Assembly (NCBI GenBank): GCA_030388725.1
Contig: CP128857.1
Span: 806,001 to 870,000 of the forward strand
DNA length: 64,000 nucleotides
Source of the DNA: Prodigiosinella aquatilis
GTDB taxonomy: Bacteria; Pseudomonadota; Gammaproteobacteria; Enterobacterales; Enterobacteriaceae
Reading direction: 5' to 3'
In this document: piece by piece, positions 60,163 to 64,000 of the stretch
Position numbering within the stretch: the first letter of the stretch is position 1
Layout of the letters: the number at the start of each line of letters is the position of its first letter
Notes under the pieces: model-generated
What the model was told of the DNA's origin: nothing
The model's database searches: none
The model's input: the letters and a program-made list of their open reading frames with translations, nothing else
Translations under genes and position numbers: made by a program

Positions 60163-61521
60163 ATGACCAATAACACGATAATTCCGGGTTTTTACACCAT
60201 TGATGAAGCGCTAGCGCTGGACGGTAAGACCACGAAGGCTCTGCAATTAATGCATCTTAACCGTCTACGTTCACTGGATGGACATGCCAAGTATTTTGTG
60301 AAGGCGGAGGGCTGCTCATTCATTGATGAAAATGGTGACAATCACCTTGATATGATTGGCGCCGTGGGGGTTGTTTCCGTTGGGAACAATAATGAATTCG
60401 TCTGGTCATGTCTACAAAAATGCTTTGATAACAAAGAGTTTATGATGGGGGCGATTTCCTATCATCGTGTGACCGCCGCATTGGCGCATAACCTGGCGCT
60501 GCTTTCACCACAAGGCAAACTGACCAAAGTGGGCACGGCAACCGGTGGGGCCGAGGCGATTGAAGGCATGATCAAACTGGTGAAGTTGGGGACGCGCCAC
60601 AAGCCGGAGAAAACGCATTTACTGGCAACGCTGGGGGCATTCCACGGCAAAACGTCTGGCGCGGTATCGCTGGGTGGGAAAGACAAATGGCGTGACGGAC
60701 AGTACCCAACCTTACCAAATATTGACCACATTACCTACGGTTCAGCGCGTGAACTGGAACAGGCACTTGCTACCGGGAAATATAAAGCGTTTGTGGTTGA
60801 GCCGATTCAGGGTGAAGGCGGCATTATCGTGCCTCCCGAAGGTTATTTACGCACCGCCCGTGAGCTGTGTGATCGTTATGACACGCTGTTGGTACTGGAT
60901 GAAATCCAGTGTGGTGCCGCCCGAACAGGTAAGTTCTGGTGTTGTGAACATGAGGATGTAGTGCCGGATTGCATTGTTTTTGCCAAAGGATTATCTGGCG
61001 GTCTGGTGCCCTTCGGCGGATATCTGTGCACGGAAGCATTGTATGAAGCGGCGTATGGCAGCATTGAAACCTGCTATCACCACACCGCTACCTATCAGGA
61101 AAACACATTGAGTGCCGCCGCCGCGTTGGGTGCGCTGCAATTTATCCTCGAAAACGATCTCTGTGGCATGGCAGAACGTAAGGGCGAACTGATGATGCGG
61201 CGTCTGCGTGAGGTTCAAGTCCGTTACCCACAGGTCATTAAAGAGGTTCGCGGTAAAGGGCTGATGATCGGTGTGGAATTCGGGAAGATCCCGGTCAGTC
61301 AGCAGGCAGACTTTGGCGAATATTACGCGGCGTCGATTGCCGGCCAGATGGTAGAAACATGGCGGGTTCAGGTGAACTTCACCTTCAACAATCTGGCGGT
61401 ATTCCGCTTTCTGCCCCCATTAATCATCAGCGATGAAGAACTGGAATACGGGCTGAAATCCTTTGAGGCCTCGGTTGAGCATGTGGTCAATCTGGTGACA
61501 GAACATGCCGTGACGATGTGA
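60163..61521 (+). CDS. Class III PLP-dependent aminotransferase
   Basis: A 452-residue omega-aminotransferase-type enzyme: VKLGTRHKPEKTHLLATLGA, FHGKTSGAVSLGGK, DEIQCGAARTGKFWC and IVFAKGLSGGLVPFGGYL with the PLP lysine. Relatives move an amino group from ornithine, putrescine, beta-alanine or similar donors. GAGG precedes the ATG. It overlaps the open frame of the next gene; the next gene is an alcohol dehydrogenase that could reduce or oxidise the aldehyde formed. The exact substrate is unknown. Confidence 0.9.
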   Translation: MTNNTIIPGFYTIDEALALDGKTTKALQLMHLNRLRSLDGHAKYFVKAEGCSFIDENGDNHLDMIGAVGVVSVGNNNEFVWSCLQKCFDNKEFMMGAISYHRVTAALAHNLALLSPQGKLTKVGTATGGAEAIEGMIKLVKLGTRHKPEKTHLLATLGAFHGKTSGAVSLGGKDKWRDGQYPTLPNIDHITYGSARELEQALATGKYKAFVVEPIQGEGGIIVPPEGYLRTARELCDRYDTLLVLDEIQCGAARTGKFWCCEHEDVVPDCIVFAKGLSGGLVPFGGYLCTEALYEAAYGSIETCYHHTATYQENTLSAAAALGALQFILENDLCGMAERKGELMMRRLREVQVRYPQVIKEVRGKGLMIGVEFGKIPVSQQADFGEYYAASIAGQMVETWRVQVNFTFNNLAVFRFLPPLIISDEELEYGLKSFEASVEHVVNLVTEHAVTM

Positions 61522-61556
61522 GTCCACCGATATTCATGACGATGGGGATGATATCA

Positions 61557-62711
61557 ATGAAATTTAACTATGTTCAGCCGGTTAACCTCATTTTTGGTTG
61601 GGGCGAAGCGAAGCGGGTCGGCAATACGGTGGCTGGAATAGGTCGTAGGGCATTACTGGTTACCGGTCAAAGCAGTTGCCGTAAAACCGGGCTGTTGGAG
61701 CGTGTTGTCGGGTTGTTGGATGCTGTCGATGTGATGTCGGTATTGTTTGACCAGGTGGAAGCCAACCCGCTTACCACCACCATTGATGCAGGCAGTCGTC
61801 TGGCTCGTGAACAAGGGTGCGATGTGGTCCTCGGGGTCGGTGGCGGCAGTGTCATGGATTCCGCCAAGGGTATCGCGTTCATGTCTACGCATCAGGGCAC
61901 GATCGCGGATTATCTGCATCAGTCTGCACCAGAAGGTAAAGGATTGCCTTTGATACTGATGACCACTACTGCGGGAACCGGAAGTGAGGGGAATTGTGCG
62001 GCGGTTTTTACCAATCCGTATACGCATGCAAAACAGGTGCTTATGACACCGTCCTTGTTTGCACACAGTGCCATTATAGACCCTGAACTGATGGTGACCC
62101 AGTCTCCGTCCATGGTGGCGTCAACCGGGTTTGATGCTTTATCTCATAATATTGAGGCTCTGGTGGGCCGCTACGCCCAGCCGATGACGGAAATCATGAG
62201 TCTGAAGGCGATCAGCCTGTTGGCGCGAGCGTTGCCTCGCGTGTACCACGATGTCAATGATCGGGATGCCTGGGAAAAGGTGTGCTGGGCTAACACGTTG
62301 GGTGGGATGTCAATTGGTCTGTCAGCCTGCGGGCTGCCGCATGCGATGGAACATCCGTTGAGCGGTCTGTACAACATTACCCACGGACAAGGGCTGGCGG
62401 CACTTTACCCTGAACTGATGCGTTTTTCCTGGCGTAGTAATATTCCCGGTTTCGCGGCGATTGCCCGGGCGATGGACGACGACTGTGTGTATCTGAGCGA
62501 GATCGATCAAGCCAAACAGAGTATCGAACAGGTGAAACACCTGCTTCAGGAAGTAAACATGATCTTCACGTTGCGTGACTTGGGTGTGGATGAAAAAGAT
62601 ATACCGTGGATGGCGGAAAACTGCGTGCAGACCATGGATATCAGCATCCAGCAAAATCCACGTGTTGCTACACAGGAAGAGATCGAAGCATTGTACCGGG
62701 CCTGTTTATAA
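61557..62711 (+). CDS. Iron-containing alcohol dehydrogenase
   Basis: A 384-residue Fe-ADH: GRRALLVTGQSS, VVLGVGGGSVMDSAKGIAFM for NAD binding, TTAGTGSEGNCAAVFTN, and HAMEHPLSGLYNITHGQGLA with the iron-binding histidines. Members include butanol and 1,3-propanediol dehydrogenases and 4-hydroxybutyrate dehydrogenases. The start chosen is MKFNYVQ, at 61557; the frame is open to 61518. It probably works on the aldehyde/alcohol made by the aminotransferase encoded just before it. Confidence 0.9.
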   Translation: MKFNYVQPVNLIFGWGEAKRVGNTVAGIGRRALLVTGQSSCRKTGLLERVVGLLDAVDVMSVLFDQVEANPLTTTIDAGSRLAREQGCDVVLGVGGGSVMDSAKGIAFMSTHQGTIADYLHQSAPEGKGLPLILMTTTAGTGSEGNCAAVFTNPYTHAKQVLMTPSLFAHSAIIDPELMVTQSPSMVASTGFDALSHNIEALVGRYAQPMTEIMSLKAISLLARALPRVYHDVNDRDAWEKVCWANTLGGMSIGLSACGLPHAMEHPLSGLYNITHGQGLAALYPELMRFSWRSNIPGFAAIARAMDDDCVYLSEIDQAKQSIEQVKHLLQEVNMIFTLRDLGVDEKDIPWMAENCVQTMDISIQQNPRVATQEEIEALYRACL

Positions 62712-62765
62712 CGCCGGGTAACAATAGCCTGCGGTTTTTTCTATCGTCTCTCGTCGCAGGAGTCC

Positions 62766-64000
62766 ATGATGAAAGAAAATCATTTAAAAAAGAATAGTTT
62801 GGGATTATGGTCGCTGGTGTTCTTCGTGGTAGCGGCCGCCTCGCCTCTGACCGGTGTCATTGGTGGATTACCGGTGGCCATTGCGTCCGGTAACGGTGCT
62901 GGTATCCCCGCCATCTATGTGCTGGCTGGCATTATTCTGCTGGTATTTTCTTTTGGTTATATTGCCATGAGCCGTTATGTGACCAATGCTGGGGCGTTTT
63001 ACAGTTACATTTCCCTGGGATTGGGACGGTATACGGGTATGAGTGCCCTGATGGTGGTTCTGCTGGCCTATTTTTCCATTCAGATTGCGGTTATTGCCCT
63101 GTTCGGATTTTTCAGTGGTATGTATGTGCATGACCATCTGGGAATTGACCTGCCATGGTGGGCCTATAGTGCCGCCATGCTGCTATTAGTGTGTTTTCTG
63201 GGCATCGAAAGTGTTGAGATCGGCGGTAAGGTATTGGGGATTCTGATGTTGATGGAGGTCGGTATCGTCTTACTGCTGGATGTGGCTATCCTGGGTACGC
63301 ACAGTGTGAGCCAGCTGAATGTCGCGTCCTTCACACCGGAAGTGATCAATCAAGGCAGTATCGGTATTGCACTGATTTTCAGTATTGCTGGATTTATCGG
63401 CTTCGAATCCACTGCGATTTATGGTGAAGAGTGCCGGAACCCCGGAAAAACCATTCCCCGCGCCACACTGCTGGCCGTGGTTCTGATCACATTATTCTTT
63501 ACCCTGACCAGTTGGTCCCTGGTACAGGCTTATGGTGTCGACCAGATCCGTGCACAGGCAATAAATAATCCGGGGCGATTTATCTTTGATATTTCCCGGA
63601 ATCTGTTGGGTCCCTGGTCTGAACAGGTCATGTCATTGCTGTTGATTACCAGCTTATTCGCGGCCACGCAGGCGTTTCACAATAATATTGCCCGATATCT
63701 GTTCAGTATCAGTCGTGATGGTTTTCTCTGGTCGAAAATGGCAAAAATCAGGGGAGCTAAAGGCACACCTTATGTTGCCAGCCTGACACAGACAGCGTTT
63801 GTGCTGATATTGTTACTGCTCATGGTGCTGTCCAGACTGGATCCTATGATGAATATCTTTGCCTGGGGTTCGGCGATGGCAACAATGGCGATCTTGCTTC
63901 TGCAAGCCGGGGTTTCCGTGGCGGTAATTCAGTTTTTTCGTCGTGAGAAGCAGCATCCGGTTTCTGCCTGGAGTCGCCTGTGGGCGCCGATGATGTCAGT
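62766..64000 (+). CDS. APC-family amino-acid/amine permease, cut by window end
   Basis: The frame starts MMKENHLKKNSLGLWSLVFF and stays open to the window edge (411 codons). It shows GVIGGLPVAIASGNGAG, SRYVTNAGAFYSYISLGLG, GIALIFSIAGFIGFESTAIY and GEECRNPGKTIPRA, the APC superfamily pattern, with about eleven membrane helices visible. It follows the aminotransferase and alcohol dehydrogenase genes with a short gap (CGCAGGAG before the ATG) and probably imports their amine or amino-acid substrate. The C-terminus is outside the window. Confidence 0.9.
   Translation, partial: MMKENHLKKNSLGLWSLVFFVVAAASPLTGVIGGLPVAIASGNGAGIPAIYVLAGIILLVFSFGYIAMSRYVTNAGAFYSYISLGLGRYTGMSALMVVLLAYFSIQIAVIALFGFFSGMYVHDHLGIDLPWWAYSAAMLLLVCFLGIESVEIGGKVLGILMLMEVGIVLLLDVAILGTHSVSQLNVASFTPEVINQGSIGIALIFSIAGFIGFESTAIYGEECRNPGKTIPRATLLAVVLITLFFTLTSWSLVQAYGVDQIRAQAINNPGRFIFDISRNLLGPWSEQVMSLLLITSLFAATQAFHNNIARYLFSISRDGFLWSKMAKIRGAKGTPYVASLTQTAFVLILLLLMVLSRLDPMMNIFAWGSAMATMAILLLQAGVSVAVIQFFRREKQHPVSAWSRLWAPMMS

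Overview
The window looks like a chromosome segment of a pectinolytic enterobacterium (Pectobacteriaceae, most like Dickeya or a close relative). The reasons are an oligogalacturonide transporter gene of the togT type with a KdgR-like operator, a uxuB-type fructuronate reductase, enterobacterial lpxP, ddlA, nifJ and dinI genes, and the ghxP-yjcE-acs neighbourhood familiar from Escherichia coli. No rRNA, tRNA or CRISPR array was recognised. Family assignments come from reading motifs and from memory of homologues; no database search was run.

Region 1 (1-17067) is an AT-rich surface-polysaccharide locus. It opens with the 5' part of a large FkbM methyltransferase/coiled-coil/glycosyltransferase gene on the minus strand. 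A decayed IS3-family element and the 3' scrap of another glycosyltransferase gene follow. Then comes a tightly packed plus-strand series: a protein with two nucleotidyltransferase domains, GtrA, GT2, a glycerophosphodiesterase-like protein, a membrane protein fused to a uridine-kinase-like P-loop domain, a HAD hydrolase, a GT-C-like membrane protein, a class II aldolase, then gmd, rmd and two GT4 glycosyltransferases. The last four fit a GDP-D-rhamnose pathway and a rhamnan-type glycan. The preceding set looks like a pathway that makes and transfers an unusual activated group, and its chemistry cannot be named from sequence.

Region 2 (17172-30033) is conserved metabolism: a UgpBAEC-like ABC transporter operon with an embedded gpdQ-like phosphodiesterase, lpxP, a candidate AzuC-like 23-residue protein behind two CRP-like sites, ghxP with a frameshift at a perfect U UUU UUA slippery heptamer and PurR-like boxes upstream, yjcE, and acs with its CRP site.

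Region 3 (30600-36316) is accessory: an orphan PAS protein, then a small cluster of integron-type gene cassettes without a visible integrase (VOC protein, GrpB-family protein, attC-like sites and a broken SMI1/KNR4-like gene), an AI-2E family membrane protein, togT and a small XRE regulator.

Region 4 (36375-47746) holds uxuB, a marR-emrA-emrB-like efflux operon, an L,D-transpeptidase with a 75-bp tandem repeat encoding its tail, nifJ, an unknown 141-residue protein and a GNAT acetyltransferase.

Region 5 (47999-64000) holds an amino-acid ABC transporter operon (binding protein, permease, natural permease-ATPase fusion) with RidA, IclR and a D-threonine-aldolase/D-serine-dehydratase-like PLP enzyme; an SOS-controlled dinI; a LysR/SDR/amidohydrolase/YCII group; ddlA; and an AraC/aminotransferase/iron-alcohol dehydrogenase/APC permease group cut by the right edge.
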